Assembly: GCF_945859705.1 (NCBI RefSeq)
Contig: NC_079135.1
Coordinates: 26,978,179 to 27,042,178, forward strand
Direction of reading: 5' to 3'
Length of the DNA stretch: 64,000 bases
Source: Episyrphus balteatus
Taxonomy: Eukaryota; Arthropoda; Insecta; Diptera; Syrphidae
The notes below the pieces were generated by a model, which saw only the letters and a list, made by a program, of their open reading frames with translations, searched no databases and was not told the origin of the DNA. Shown here in pieces: positions 39,689-51,958 of this stretch. Position 1 is the stretch's first letter, and the number at the start of each line of letters is the position of its first letter. Position numbers and translations under genes: made by a program.

Positions 39689-40161
39689 GGGGTTTTCGTT
39701 TGGTAAATTTATACCTATTTTGATCTATATTATTGATCTATATTATTATTTGTTATAGTATTGGTGTGTATTTGTGTCTGTGAACCAGAGCAGCGATCGC
39801 AGTTGTCAAACGTTGTCGACCGTTGATTTTTTTTTTATCCAAAGATGAGCTGAACGGATAAATTAATTCACTCAAAATTACTTTCATTTGAATTTCAAAA
39901 CTATTTTTATTCTTTCTTGAAACCGAAACAAATTATTATCAAACAAATACTTTTCAAACTGGTGGCTGTCAATAATGATGCATATTAGTGTTAGTAAAAG
40001 AGGGGTAAATCTGCCGAAAAATCCAGATCTAGAAAACTGATCTAAGATCAAAAAATAAATCAATTTTTTTTTGGCCAAACGAAGGCAAAAATTGAAAAAA
40101 TCAATTTTTTGGCAGATCTAAATCAAAAAATAAATTGATTTTTGTACCAAACGATAACCCC
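39689..40161. mobile_element. MITE with GGGGTTNTCGTTTGGTA ends
   Basis: The left end GGGGTTTTCGTTTGGTA and the right end TACCAAACGATAACCCC are inverted repeats with one mismatch around about 473 bp. Near the left end TTGATCTATATTA is repeated in tandem. No coding frame is seen and the target duplication is unclear. Confidence 0.72.
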
Positions 40162-41349
40162 ATTGATTTGCGCCAATGAATTTGGAAAGCGTACGTTAAT
40201 ATTACTTCCTACGTCATTGTGGATATCCACCACAGTGAATTATGTCGTTTTCGATTGGTCGTCCGGAATGCTTCCGGATGCTTCTGAAAGTGTTTTATTG
40301 GCGTCGGATGGCAGTTCTTCTTTTGGAAAGAATTTCTCTTCTGTTTTTGAAATCAGAATCCAGAATCAGAAGCACTCACACATTCAAACCTTTAAACGTC
40401 AAATTTGTCGAATTTCATTTTTTGTTTGTTTTTTGATGCGATTGTCTTGCAAAATATAAAATTTAATTAAATAAAGTCTTGAAAAGATCCAAACAATTAA
40501 AATTAATATGAATAAAATGATTATGAATATTCCTACAGTCATAAACGGTTTGCTATTTCCCTCTTTATCATCCTCGTAGTCGTCAAGTGGTGAGGGAGAT
40601 TGTGTACATAACTACACACAACTGAAAAGAACTATGTTTAGGTGTTTTTTTTTTTGGCGTTCGGGATCGGAGAGCTCTTTCGGATTACCAAAATTGAAAA
40701 CGACATTAGAATAAATTTTATTGCAAAAGGTACTTGTTTTAAAAATTAATTTTAGAGTTTCTACAAGTATCTTTCTATCGGAAAAGCGATTGCAAAATGA
40801 ATATAAGATTAACTGATTTGCACTTTTAAAAATAAAATGCTCGACTGGGTCCCATTAACTTGCTCTTAGAATTCAAGTTGATAAAAGTTTTGAGAATTTT
40901 CGTAGGTATACAAAATTGTTAGGTATAGGTATGTGTATGAAAAAAAAAGAATAGGTACAAAAATAACACAAAACTCATTCTTCAAAGGAAAAAAATAAAA
41001 TCTTGAATGAAATTGAGCTCCAAAAAAATTGTGCTATTTGATTTCTTTTCTTCAGATGCATTTTTTGAAAAAATCGTTAGAGCTTGTTTTTTAAAAAAAG
41101 TTAATTTTCATAAATATATAATAAAAATAAAATTAAATTAATTTGCCATTTTGCAGTAATTTTATTAATCAACTCCTAAAACAAATATTTTAAAAATGTC
41201 CCGTTTTCAAAAATTTGATTCTCAAAAAAAAATAAAAAAAACAAAAACATTTTTTTTAAATCCAAAAAAAAACATTTTTTCAATTGTATTTTGCATTTAT
41301 ATTAAAATGATATCTTAATATAACAATGCATCATTCACATTGATACTTT
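40162..41349. other. Intergenic, unique-looking then repeat-derived
   Basis: From 40162 to about 40480 is less AT-rich sequence with a small palindrome (CCGGAATGCTTCCGG). Two overlapping plus-strand frames are not convincing as genes. At about 40845 the GACTGGGTCCCATTAACTTG repeat end appears, and AT-rich repeat DNA continues to 41300. Confidence 0.4.
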
Positions 41350-42492
41350 GGGTGTTTTCATAAACGTCGGAAATCTGCGTCTGTCCAATCGTCTTTCTGC
41401 TTTGCTGCATTAATGAATACACCAATTCTGCAGAATGTTTGCAGGCCTGCATTGGTACAATTTTCAGCAGTCACTGAGTGTTCATAAACGTCAGAAAAAA
41501 AAATTTTAAAAAATTACCACAGAATGAGTTTTGTTTAAGCAAAAAAATATTTCTTTTTCAGTCCCCGAAAATATTGTTTTTAATAACACGAAAAATTTGT
41601 AAACCGTGTTACATTATAGGGTGGCTAAAAAAAATATTTTCTTCTAAAAAAAAAATAATAAAAACACCGAGTAGTTCACATTTAAAACAAATTATCTATG
41701 GAAAAAATATTTTTAATTAGGGTGTTCAAGAAAGTTTTTTTATGCGTTTGAAAAAAAAAATGATTTTTAGTGCACAGAAAGTTTGTTAAGTGCGTTTTTG
41801 CTATAGAAATATTAAATTCATGCGGAATTAATTAAATTGAATTTGGTTGAATTCCAAGCGTAAATGTTAAATATACCATTTTTCTGAGCCCCCTTATTTC
41901 TGAGCTACCCCAATTTTACATTATATTTCATAAACCATGTTTTACAAACTTTCTCTGCAGTGAAAAATAATTTTTTTTGTGATTAATTAAAAAAAAAAAA
42001 ACTGAACCACCCTAATGGAAATTTTTTTTTCTTCGATAATTTGGTCAAAACAATATCCACTTGATTTTTTTGGAATTCTTCAAGCAACTGTGGAAGATAA
42101 CATTTTTTAGAGCCACCCTAATACGAAAAAAAATTAATATAAACTCATTATCTCAAATAACACTATTTAGAAATTTTCTGTGTCATTAAAATTTAAATTT
42201 TTCGAAAAATGCAAAAAGAAACATTTTTTTCACCACCCTAATTAATATGTTTGCTTTTCATTTTTTTTAACAATATTTACATTTATTAACAAAAAAAAAT
42301 CGAATCAAGAGTCAAATAAATTTCTTCTTGAGTTCTGCAGGAATTAAATTTTGGCTGCGCAATCTGTTGACGACATACTGACGTTTATGAACAGCAGAAC
42401 TGCAGTTGGACTAAGTTAGTCCGATCGCAGATCTGACTTTATGAACACGACTAACGCAGGCCTAAGTTAGGCAGACGTTTATGAAAACACCC
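41350..42492. mobile_element. Element with GGGTGTTTTCATAAACGTC ends, carrying a nested MITE
   Basis: A perfect 19-bp inverted terminal repeat (41350-41368 and 42474-42492) encloses 1143 bp. Secondary copies of the motif lie inside at about 41478 (TGTTCATAAACGTCAG) and 42378 (CTGACGTTTATGAACA), giving layered subterminal repeats. No coding frame is seen. The centre is occupied by a second element. Confidence 0.8.
41617..42241. mobile_element. Nested MITE family with TTAGGGTGG ends
   Basis: TAGGGTGGCTAAAAAAAA near 41617 and the inverted CACCACCCTAATTAAT near 42230 bound the insert. Additional TTAGGGTG or CACCCTAA sites at about 41719, 42006 and 42115 indicate several partial or stacked copies. 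Confidence 0.6.
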
Positions 42493-42803
42493 TATTTCTA
42501 GACCCATACATTCGTTCGGAAGAGATCACCATCATTTCGATGAAAGTTTTTCTAGTATCTTTACCTATTAATTTTGGGGTTTACCGGTAAATTAATTAAT
42601 ACGCATTTTTGTGCTCTGCCCGTTTACGAACCGAAACCTATACAAATTAGTGAACATTTGAGCATGAAATTTTAATCATAAAACAAATTTTATATTTGAG
42701 AAATCGGTCCTCGGAATTTCCCACCTGCATGATTTTGACCCATAAGTGCTTTTGCATCGTACTAGTTGTTTTAAAAAAACCGTTCTGTGTCAGACACCGT
42801 TAG

Positions 42804-42931
42804 TAACGATTTGAGAAAAAAATTACAATTACAGCGAAGATGACAACGGTCTACAAAAAAAAAATTCAATCAAAATTACTAAGTGATCCTTATCTAAAGT
42901 TTTAAAATCATTTTCTTACGTATTTGAACAT
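42804..42931 (-). pseudogene. Cuticle protein gene truncated within the signal peptide
   Basis: A seventh family member on the minus strand. Exon 1 (42931-42920, MFKY with a GTAAG donor), the intron and the TAG acceptor are intact, and exon 2 begins at 42850 with TVVIFAVI. Homology then stops in the middle of the signal peptide. The next codons (VIFFSNRY, stop) come from the repeat carrying GACACCGTTAGTAACG. The upstream side still matches gene 6 past the ATG (ATGCTCCAAGA and GTCATTTTATA at about 43018-43028), so the promoter survives. The predicted product is only 20 aa and cannot be a cuticle protein. Confidence 0.85.
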
Positions 42932-43029
42932 ATTGATGGATTTTTGGTTGATTTACTTGATAATGCTCCAAGAAGAGTAAAGAAGTACCTAATAATGTTT
43001 TCATTACTTCAAATAAAGTCATTTTATAG

Positions 43030-43843
43030 CTTTAAAGTTTTGATTTGATCAAATAGAAACAGTAGGTATGTATGCGCTGATGGTAAGCTAATTATAAATT
43101 CAAAGCATGATTCTTACGAGCAATGAGCTTTGCTTGCTTTTTTGGAGATTTTTTTTTTTTTTGAGACGAGGTGGGCGTTCATATTTAAAATTCCAAAGCG
43201 TATTGTCTCGTCTTAACCTTTGTATTTGCTGAGTTTATAGTTTTTTTTTCTGGGAAATACCGTACATTACTAAATTTCATAAGACAAATAGGTACAAATT
43301 TTAAGTTAGTGAATAAATGAAGAATATTCAAACAACATTTTACTTCATGTCACAAAAAAAAAACTGCATTTAAAATAAAATACAAAGTCTTAAAACCGAT
43401 AGACAGTATTTCATGAACTTCAACTGTTTTTTTCCCAGGAACTGGCTATGTAGCTTCTTAAGAGTACTTACTGCATGGAAGACCCCCTGTTTTTCACCAC
43501 ACCATTTTCAAAGTAAGGAATCAGTTCAATCAAGGCCCAGTATGGAAAAAATTGGACTTTTCCATAAAACCATAGGTAGTACTATAAACAGAAGAGTTCC
43601 TGTAAGAAAGCAGATGATAACACTTCCATCGTGCTTGAACGTTGAACAGCACCGCTTTTGAAAACGATAAACCTGCCAGGCCCATACAAGCTATGAAAGT
43701 TGTTGATTCTATCCCAGGATCACCAAAAAATTACCCTGAGACTGCAAAAACTTTTCAAGAACAATTCATTTATTTGTACGACTTGTGGTTTGCGCTCAAA
43801 GAACCTTTTAAAAAACAAATCATGTGTGCAATTCACACGTGGT
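43030..43843. other. Intergenic between the pseudogene and repeat copy D
   Basis: The first part is decayed cuticle-gene upstream sequence. The frames at 43413-43661 and 43642-43845 have no recognisable domain. CATGTGTGCAATTCACACGT just before 43843 is the hairpin-like outer end of repeat copy D. Confidence 0.45.
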
Positions 43844-44442
43844 GAAGTGAAACCTCAAAAAATAATTTTTCTTGAAAAAATCAAAAAATCTATCTTTTTT
43901 CTCTTCTAACACCATTAAATCCATTTTTTTTATGACAACCTATAATAAATTTTATATTATCTGAAAGCTTGACGCTTCAGATAACCATGTAGAAATTTCA
44001 AACTGAGATTACGGTAGTTCCTACACTGGTGTCTGGGTGTCGTCGGCAACAGATCTCCACAGGTGTTTTGAGGTATTTTTCAAGTTTTTCCATTTAAGAC
44101 TGTGTAACTTGTACAGCACGTATGATTATGTGCGATATATCAAATGAAAGGTAATATTATCAGCATGCGTATTTAAGTTAAATCAAATTTTTATGTGCAC
44201 TAGATCAAAAGATATAACGTGTTTATAAAAAAACATTTTTTCACCGTTATCTCAGGATTTTGAATATGAAATTAATTGAAATTTTGCTCAATTATAGTTT
44301 ATTCATGTACCTATCTACAATATAAATTTCGTTTATCTATCTATTAAAATAAAAAAGTTATACCTAATCAATTTATTTTTCCTGTCGCTTTTTCGTTTCA
44401 TCGTGTTTCAAATCACTACGATACTAAAGAAGTTTTCACTTC
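43844..44442 (-). repeat. GAAGTGAAA-bounded interspersed repeat, copy D (inverted)
   Basis: A short copy (599 bp): GAAGTGAAACCT end, one partial module, conserved core at about 43990-44065, AT-rich arm and inverted GAAGTGAAA end at 44442. Most of the roughly 175-bp modules are missing. Confidence 0.75.
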
Positions 44443-44836
44443 AAAAATTCACAAAATTAGAACAAACAAAAAATTCATAAAAATCAGCACTTTTTGAATT
44501 TAAAAGACTTTTCATTCAATCATTTGGTGAGAATTAACATATTTACCCCCGCCGTATTTTGTAATGGATAGAAATTAGGAAATTACCTGTTTTGTAAATT
44601 CACGCCCGCAACATATCTTAAATGTACCTAGGTATTTATACTGAAATTGGTACAGTACATACATTCTTAGATAACATTTTACTTAACATTCAATTATTAT
44701 TGAATATTGGCTGAACAATTCATAAAATTGGAGTAATAATGTCACACCCGCAACAGAAAGAAAATATATTATTATTGGCGATACCCGCCAATCCATAGAT
44801 ATATAAAAAAATCATGTGTGCAATTTACACGTGGTA
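44443..44836. other. Spacer between repeat copies D and E
   Basis: AT-rich. Contains GTCACACCCGCAACA near 44740, like the 23-bp repeat at 19255. The hairpin-like outer end of copy E (CATGTGTGCAATTTACACGT) is at about 44814. No gene is seen. Confidence 0.5.
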
Positions 44837-45990
44837 GAAGTGAAACCTTAAAAAATCATTTTTTTAAAAAAAAAAATTAAACCATTAAAAAGCTTAAAAA
44901 ATTTTCCTAAAGAATTAAGCCATACTAAAATGTTTACAATGCGCAAAAAATAAAAAAATAATTATTGAAAACAATCATTTTCATCAAAAAAAATGAAAAA
45001 AACACGTAATTTTATCTTCTCACGCTATTAAATGCATTTTTTTCCCAAACAACCTGTAAAAATTTCTACACCATCTGAAAGCTTATTGTCCAAGCTCAAA
45101 ATATATGTATCGATCAGGTCTATGAGACACCTACAAAAGAGCTAGAATTTATTGAACTCGATCAATTTCCATCAAAAAAAGCGAAAAAATACGTATTTTT
45201 ATCTTCTCACACTATTAAATCCATTTTTTCCCTAACAACCTATACAAATTTTTACACCATCTGAAAGCTTATTGTCTTAGCTCAAAATATATATATCGAT
45301 CAGGTGTATGAGACATCTACAAAAAGAGCTAGAATTTTTTAAACTCGATGAAATTTCATCAAAAAAAGCAAAAAAAAACATTTAGTTTTAGGTTCTCATG
45401 CTATTAAATCAATTTTTTTGTTTGACAACCTATACAAAATTTTATACCATGTGAAAGCTTATTGTTTCACCTTGTATAATGATTTGTAAATCTTATTTCA
45501 AAGATGTCTACAAGAGAAGTTAGAATTTTTTAAAGTCAACCATGTCAAATTTCCAGACTGAGATTACGGTACTTCCTACACTGGTAGCTGGTCATCGCCA
45601 ACAGATCTCCACAGGTATTTTGAGGTATTTTTAAATTTTTTTCAATTTAAGATTGTGTAACTTGTAGAGCACGTAACGTTATGTGTGATATATCAAATAA
45701 AAGGTTATGTTATCAGCATGCGTATTAAAGTTAAATCAAATTTGTATGTGCACTAGATCAAAAGATATAACGTGTGTTGAAAAAGAACATTTTTTTACCG
45801 TTATCTCCGAATTTTGAATATGAAATTAATTGAAATTTTGTACAATTATAATTTACTTAATTACCTATCTACAGTACAAATTTCATCCATCTATCTATTA
45901 AAACAAAAAAGTTATAACAAGTTGAAGTCGTGTCGCGTTTTCGTTTCATCTTGTTTCAAATCACTACGATACTAAAGAAGTTTTCACTTC
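44837..45990 (-). repeat. GAAGTGAAA-bounded interspersed repeat, copy E (inverted)
   Basis: The longest and best preserved copy (1154 bp): three roughly 175-bp modules (about 45000-45170, 45180-45350 and 45360-45540), the conserved core at 45555-45625 and the full AT-rich arm, ending in inverted GAAGTGAAA at 45990. Confidence 0.8.
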
Positions 45991-47454
45991 AAAAATGTTT
46001 TATGTTTTTTTATAAACCTTGGTAGTAGATAGTCGCAAGCTTTTCATCATAACCTTTTATATGAAAAAGATTGCGATGAGGTCTCAAACAGTTTTAAATT
46101 TATGAAAATCATTATTTTTATTGTTGTTTTTTTGTGAAACAATGAAATCGAATTAATTCACCTTCAGACAAAAACAAACTCATTATACTCAACTTTGCAC
46201 TAATTTAAGCCTCTACTTAGTACATTTTAAGCTTATGCACCTATAATTACACATATACTCGCATTCATTAACCGCTCGGATAAATTTCTAAGAGATTTTA
46301 ATTGCCGTTTCGTTGTTGTTGATATGAAGAAAGTTTTTAAGCACCGTAGGTAGGTAAGGTATGTACCTACACTACTCCTAGATCATTGCTCCCAATTGAA
46401 CTTCATCAAAACACAACGACAACGCATAGGTTACTCTAGCCCCGGTATATGCCAAAGCCGAGATTCTGTGAATAATATAATTCAAGCGTCTAATTGCATT
46501 ATACTCAAAAAACCTTCGAAGTTTGAGTTTTCCTTCTTTTAACCGTTCATTATTTATATAAAGTCGCGTAAGAAACTCTTCTAATTTCCAACATTTATCC
46601 CAGAAGAGTGGGGGTACTTTTTTCACCCCACATCAAGTTTTTTCTTCTCCTTGCTAAAATCCTGGAGAATTCACATACCCGAGGAAAGTCAAGTTATTCC
46701 TCCTTCTTCTTTTTTAAAATTCCTCTAAAAAAAAATAAACAACACCCAACAGAGATTCGCTTTATTAAGCATTGGATTTAGTCTTCTCATTAAATTTCTC
46801 CAAAAGCTAAAAAGCTGTTACGAATTTAAGGATGCTCAATCCAATCCGCCCTTTTTTAATGTGAAGCGAAGGTTTATGTTCAAATATACTCCTGTTTATT
46901 AGAGGACCATCTGATGCCGCTAACAACAACGAAACAAAAAAAATAATAAAAAACAACCAAAACAACAACTTCATCGTCAGCTTTCACATCAACAACAACA
47001 ACAACAGGGAAAAACATAATTCACCATTATCCTTGTGAAAAATATACTATATAGAAACAAATCCCTTAAGCATCTTTTATATTCTCTCGCTTCGCCATTG
47101 CCATCACTTCACAGGTGACTGAGTCAGTGAGTGAGCTTGTGGGCTGTTTTGACACGAACGCCATATTTTCTTAATTTATGAATTAGCATCCATTTCGAAG
47201 GATATTATGTGAAGTTTCCTTGCTTGCCTCCCTGCCAGCATCATGTACCTACTCCCCACGCATATTATACACCTCGCCAAAAGAACACACACCTTTTTTG
47301 TAGAGAAAGATGAGTGCTCTATTGTTTCACCATTTATTTATCCATCGTGTTTTCTCTAAAAGAGAAGAAAGTCCCTTTTCTTCTCATCCTTGATGGTCGT
47401 ACTCGTCCTTATAAAGTAGAATATCAACGATAGAGAATAGAGACGAGTAAAAAA
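45991..47454. other. Unique-looking gene-free region
   Basis: Less repetitive than its surroundings, with CAACAA-type microsatellite sequence at about 46922-47007. An 82-aa minus frame at 46378-46626 shows no known domain. The region could hold UTR or intron sequence of a gene outside the window, but nothing proves it. Confidence 0.4.
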
Positions 47455-48079
47455 TCACAACCTGTGATTTTTAACATGGAATAAAAAAATCACAATCACT
47501 ATACCTACCAGTGAACAGTTTATAGATAACCTGTGATTTTATCTTAAACCTTATTTGAATATTCACTTTTCATTTTTACTTCACAGTTCACACAAATAAA
47601 GCATTTACCCTAGATGCCATTTGGAGGACCAATCTTATAAAAGATCTCTAGTTTGAAAATTTACACTAGAATTGAGGCCAGTGTTTTTTTTTTGGCAAAA
47701 ATCACAGGTTAAAAATATCACAGTTTAAAAACCCAATGCATTTTTGTGTGAATTTCGGTCAAAAAAATTCAAGTTTACATTAGAACTGTTGCAAAAGTTG
47801 TTTTGGACATAATTGTTCTAACAGGAGTTCCGAAAAAATGCATTAGAAAAAATCTTTAACCTGTGATTTTGCCCAAACCTAACTTTTGGAACAGTTTTTG
47901 TGTAAACGTGCATTGTTTTGATCGGAATTCACGCACGTTCGGCAAAATTAAAATCTTTAAAATCAAGTTTTACACCCTTTTCTTTGATGTAAAATCGCAG
48001 GTTGCGAATCCCGCCAAAAAACAAAATAAAAGATTGCCGCAGTCAAATCAAAAAACAATTTTTTTTTTTTGGGAGACGG

Positions 48080-48345
48080 ACACAATCCCGAAATTTTGAA
48101 TCCAGAAAACCCATTATCCCGAAAATCCAGAGTTCGGAAAAACCAGAACATTGAAAATCCAGAATGCCGAAAAACCAGAATCCCGAAAACCCAGAATCTC
48201 GAAAACCCAGAATCCAGAAAAACAAAAATCCCAAAACCCAAAATCCAGAAAATAAAACAGAAATTTTTAATAACATATAATTTTTCGGGTTTTCGGGATT
48301 CCGGGATTTTGTATTTTCGGTATTTTGGGTTTTCGGCATTTTGAC
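48080..48345. repeat. Short-unit tandem repeat followed by its inverted copy
   Basis: From 48085 to about 48250 is a run of 12-16-bp units like AATCCCGAAAACCCAGA. From about 48283 to 48345 the reverse complement follows (TTTTCGGGTTTTCGGGATT). This is a foldback arrangement. The open frames across it, with repeated PEN or GFSGF-like peptides, are repeat by-products. Confidence 0.8.
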
Positions 48346-48396
48346 CCCAATTTTTTTTAAAGATTTCCATAAAAAAAAGTCATAGGGGGGCACGTA

Positions 48397-48416
48397 CCCC
48401 CCCCCCCCCCCCCCCA
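48397..48416. repeat. Poly(C) run of about 20
   Basis: An uninterrupted C run next to GGGGGGCACGTA. Its length may be an assembly or sequencing artefact. Confidence 0.85.
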
Positions 48417-50525
48417 GAACTTAAAGTTCATACTTAAAGGAAATCAAACTATAAGAGTTTTAAAAATATATGAATAATAACAGAAAGAACTTGAGTGAAA
48501 CTCTTGTCTATTTCTGGCTGAAAATGCGAATTTTGTTGATTGTTGCATCCCTTTCCTATGAAAAGCTCCACCTCACAAATAAATAAACGGCTATTTGTTG
48601 GGTACACACGAATTTTTTTTTTTTTTTCGATTTAAAAAAAAGTGAATTTTCAAAGTGATTTTGGTGAAAAATTTTGATATGGACATCGAATGACATTGAA
48701 TGATATAAAAAATAATTGTATATGCAACTCTATTTCATACAGAGTGGTTAAAAAATTTGCACTTTTTTCGTTGTTTTTTTTTAACATTAGTGTTTTTAAA
48801 ATAGCGGAACACGTCACAAAATTGCATAAACTATATATTATAGAACTGCTGGATATTTAGAACAAACTTCCATTTCAGAAGTTTGCCCAAGTTTGCACCC
48901 CGAAAATAAAGACCCCTTGAAAAAAAAACTCCTCAAAAGCGACCCTTACTTATAGATTTTTATAAATATTATTTTATTGAGAAAATTTCTCCAATGATAC
49001 CTCTAAAAATATGTAAAAAAAAATAGTGTTCCAAATTTCAAAAGAATCGGTGCAGTAGTTTTGAAGTCATGAGGAGCACCGGCGTTGAAAACATTAGTTG
49101 TGGGGATAAAGATTTAAAGTTTTGAACTCTGGACTAAAAGACTAAAACGTTCCTAAGGGAAGTATTAAAATACTCATAACTTGGTCAATTTGGCTCCAAG
49201 AGACCTACAATTTGAACACAACATTCTTGAGGTATAAAACGATTTAACCCCTTGTAGCCCCATGTGACATTTCTGTAACAAACAGAAAAAGATTGCATAA
49301 AAGCTCTACAAACTATTTTTTTTTCTTTTGAAGCTTCTAATATTATAATCTTTAAGTATTGCTTTATCGAAATAGTACTTCAAATTTCTAATAAATAGTT
49401 TTTTCTAACCAATAGTTTTTAATTGACAGTTAATGTTGAAAGTTGGGCTTTTTTTGAAAATAAGCAAATTTGTGTAAAAACTACGAAATTCAGAAAAAAA
49501 ATAGTTTTTGTTAGTAAACCCCACGGGGTTTTATTTTTGGATTTTAGGAAAGTGCCTAAAAATTAATATTAGATAGTTTTTTGCTTGAATTTTTGCATTT
49601 TTATATAAAAATAAATTATTTAAAGTTTTTTTTTACTCCCAAAATATCGAAATAACTAAGTAAATAATGACTTTATTGAATTTTTAAGAAATACGTGTTT
49701 TATTAAAGATAAAGGCCAATCGATTGACTTATTAATTTTTAAATTTACGACCTTGGGTTACAAAAGGTTAATGCAAATAAAAAAAAAACAAAACTGGGTT
49801 TCCCGGCAAAAATGTATGATTCAGTTTTTTTTGTTATTCTTAGGAACTTTAATATTTATTAGAATGAAGTCTTTAGTATTTGACTAAAAACTACTAGGTC
49901 ATTAACTAATGGTATAATTATGTCCATAATATTGCAAAATTTTATACAAAATCAATTAAAAAACGTAAACATTTTTTTTTTTTCAAAATTTCATCTTTAA
50001 AACTTAATTTCTCAAAAACTATTTGGTGAAACAACTTAAGTCAAAAAATTAAATAAAGAATAGATTACTAACTTTAATATAGCACAGAATTGTACGTGCA
50101 TTTTCTGGTTTTTTATATTTTTTTTCTTCCGGCTAATCAAGGAGTAAGAGGGTTAGCACTTAAGTGGCTTTTACTGTAACAAGAAAATGAAAATTTTTCC
50201 TTCCGAATAACTTTTTGGTCATTTGGTACCTATTTGATGTGGGAAATGTGCCTAAATATTTTTGGCCAGGTTTTAGACCACTGTGGGTCGTTAAAATTTT
50301 CTGCTTGTTAGTCAGTCGTATGGTACTTCACTTTATTTCTAACTGTTATTGCTTTTTTTTTTTGCCAATCCGTCTCTTGTGCCCCCCCAGAAAAAAATCC
50401 TGGATCCGCCCCTGAAAAAAGTTATGAAATCGCGTTTAAAAATCACAGTTTAAAATCACAGTGAATTAAAAAAAATCACAGTCACAAGTATACCTGTGAT
50501 TGAAAAATCACAGGCTCATCCCTAA

Positions 50526-51867
50526 TTAAGAGAATGTTGGAGTTTGAAGCTAAAAGATGAAGACGACTACGACGACGATGAATGAAGCACAGGGATGTGC
50601 GGTTGATCCTGGTTAATGTAGACATTATAAGCGAATGTGTAATAAATATGCTTTTGTCAGAGGAGCGCACCTGTTCTTATGTTTTTGTTGCCATTCTGCT
50701 TGCTGCTCCTGTCACTCCTTTTCTTCTTTTTCTTCTGCGCTGGTGGTTTGGGAATTTGAATGAATTCTATTGTCCTTAGGTATATAATTCTAGAGAAAAA
50801 CGTGTCGTCTTTTAATATGAGTGCGGAGGTGGAGAGCCACACAACAAAATATGCGAGTCTGTAAATATTCCTTATCCTTGTTTTGTTCCAAAAAAAAAAA
50901 ATTATGATATGCATGAATTTGCAGCAGAGAGAAGCACCGTAGTGCTTCAATTTGGTTCGGTTTGTATTTTTGGTGGGATATTCACGTGACAATGTAAGGT
51001 TTTCACGTAATTATATTACGAATATAATTTCATGGGAATCCTTTTATATACATTTTGTAGAATAAATCCTTTTTGAAGGATTTTGTGTAGAAACTTTCAT
51101 TTGTGCAGTAGTCGTCGAAAATATATATAATGACGTAAATTTTTGGTTAATTTTATTGTTGGAAATGCATCACTGAAGGTGCATCTCAACAGAGAGGAAG
51201 TTAAAACAAGGACATAGCTTTTATTAGCTGAAGGATTTAGAGGTAAAGTTTTTTTGTTGGTTTATTTGCATTTGACATACATTGTGGCCGAGTTTGCTGT
51301 TGAATTACAAAAGAAGAGGAATTGTGGGAATTTAATTTGGCAGATAAGGTTTTCTCGTTCGTCGAAAACACGGAATGTCGAGAGAAAAGTTTTGTGAAAT
51401 GAATTAAATTTTATTTGAATTTTCCTGTGTGGTTTGCGAGAAAAGCTATATGGTTGAAATACAGTTAAGGGATATAGTTGGAAGCCAAGCCAAAGTCCTA
51501 TAATACGTGATTTGGGAGCGAAATTTCTATGAAAAAAACTATGAGTAGGTACTGTGAAATGTCACAAAGTTGTTACTCTTTTGAGAGTTCCATGAGAAAA
51601 AGTGCCAACATCATTTCCTATAAAGAACTCAATCTTGTTAACTTTGTAGCAAGGACGAATAAAATATTTGAGTTCAATTCTTATTGATAAAAAAATGACA
51701 AATAATTTTGGTGCCTGTAACCTTTTCTTGTTTCTGTTAATACCTTTAAATTTTAATAAAATTCGGTAGCGGTTTAATTCGCATTAAGCTCACTATCACG
51801 CCTCTCAAACTCTCGCTAACAGAATATAAATGAGTTTTTTGGGTACCATAATCACGTATTGTTTTGT
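50526..51867. other. Intergenic upstream of cuticle gene 5
   Basis: No recognisable gene. Small frames near 50580-50990 overlap on both strands and lack domains. Confidence 0.4.
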
Positions 51868-51875
51868 TATAAAAG
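51868..51875 (+). promoter_or_regulatory. TATA box of cuticle gene 5
   Basis: TATAAAAG, 91 bp upstream of the ATG, the spacing seen in the paralogues. Confidence 0.78.
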
Positions 51876-51958
51876 TCTCGAGATGGCACTTAGTAAAACA
51901 GACTACAAACTCACTTCTCTTGGAAAACATCAATCCAAAAAGCTAAAACCAAATCAAC

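Larger units (their letters stand above)
47455..50525. repeat. Composite repeat block with CCTGTGAT motifs at both ends
   Basis: The left end has AATCACAACCTGTGATTTTT and ATAACCTGTGATTTTA. The right end has AAATCACAGTTTAAAATCAC, then TACCTGTGATTGAAAAATCACAGG. Dispersed AATCACAGGTT sites lie between. Nested near the right end is a hAT-like end (CCTGGATCCGCCCCTG at about 50400-50415) without a found partner. The 48.4-50.2 kb interior is AT-rich without a gene. Confidence 0.55.

Noticed and set aside
40142..40459. 105-aa frame with a Ser-rich centre
   Set aside because: It starts inside the terminal repeat of a MITE, overlaps a second frame, and shows no domain or splice context.
46378..46626. 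82-aa minus-strand frame
   Set aside because: No recognisable motif, promoter or splice signal. The length is within chance for this much DNA.
47963..48393. Overlapping frames with repeated PENP or GFSGF peptides on both strands
   Set aside because: They follow a short-unit foldback repeat and have no independent support.
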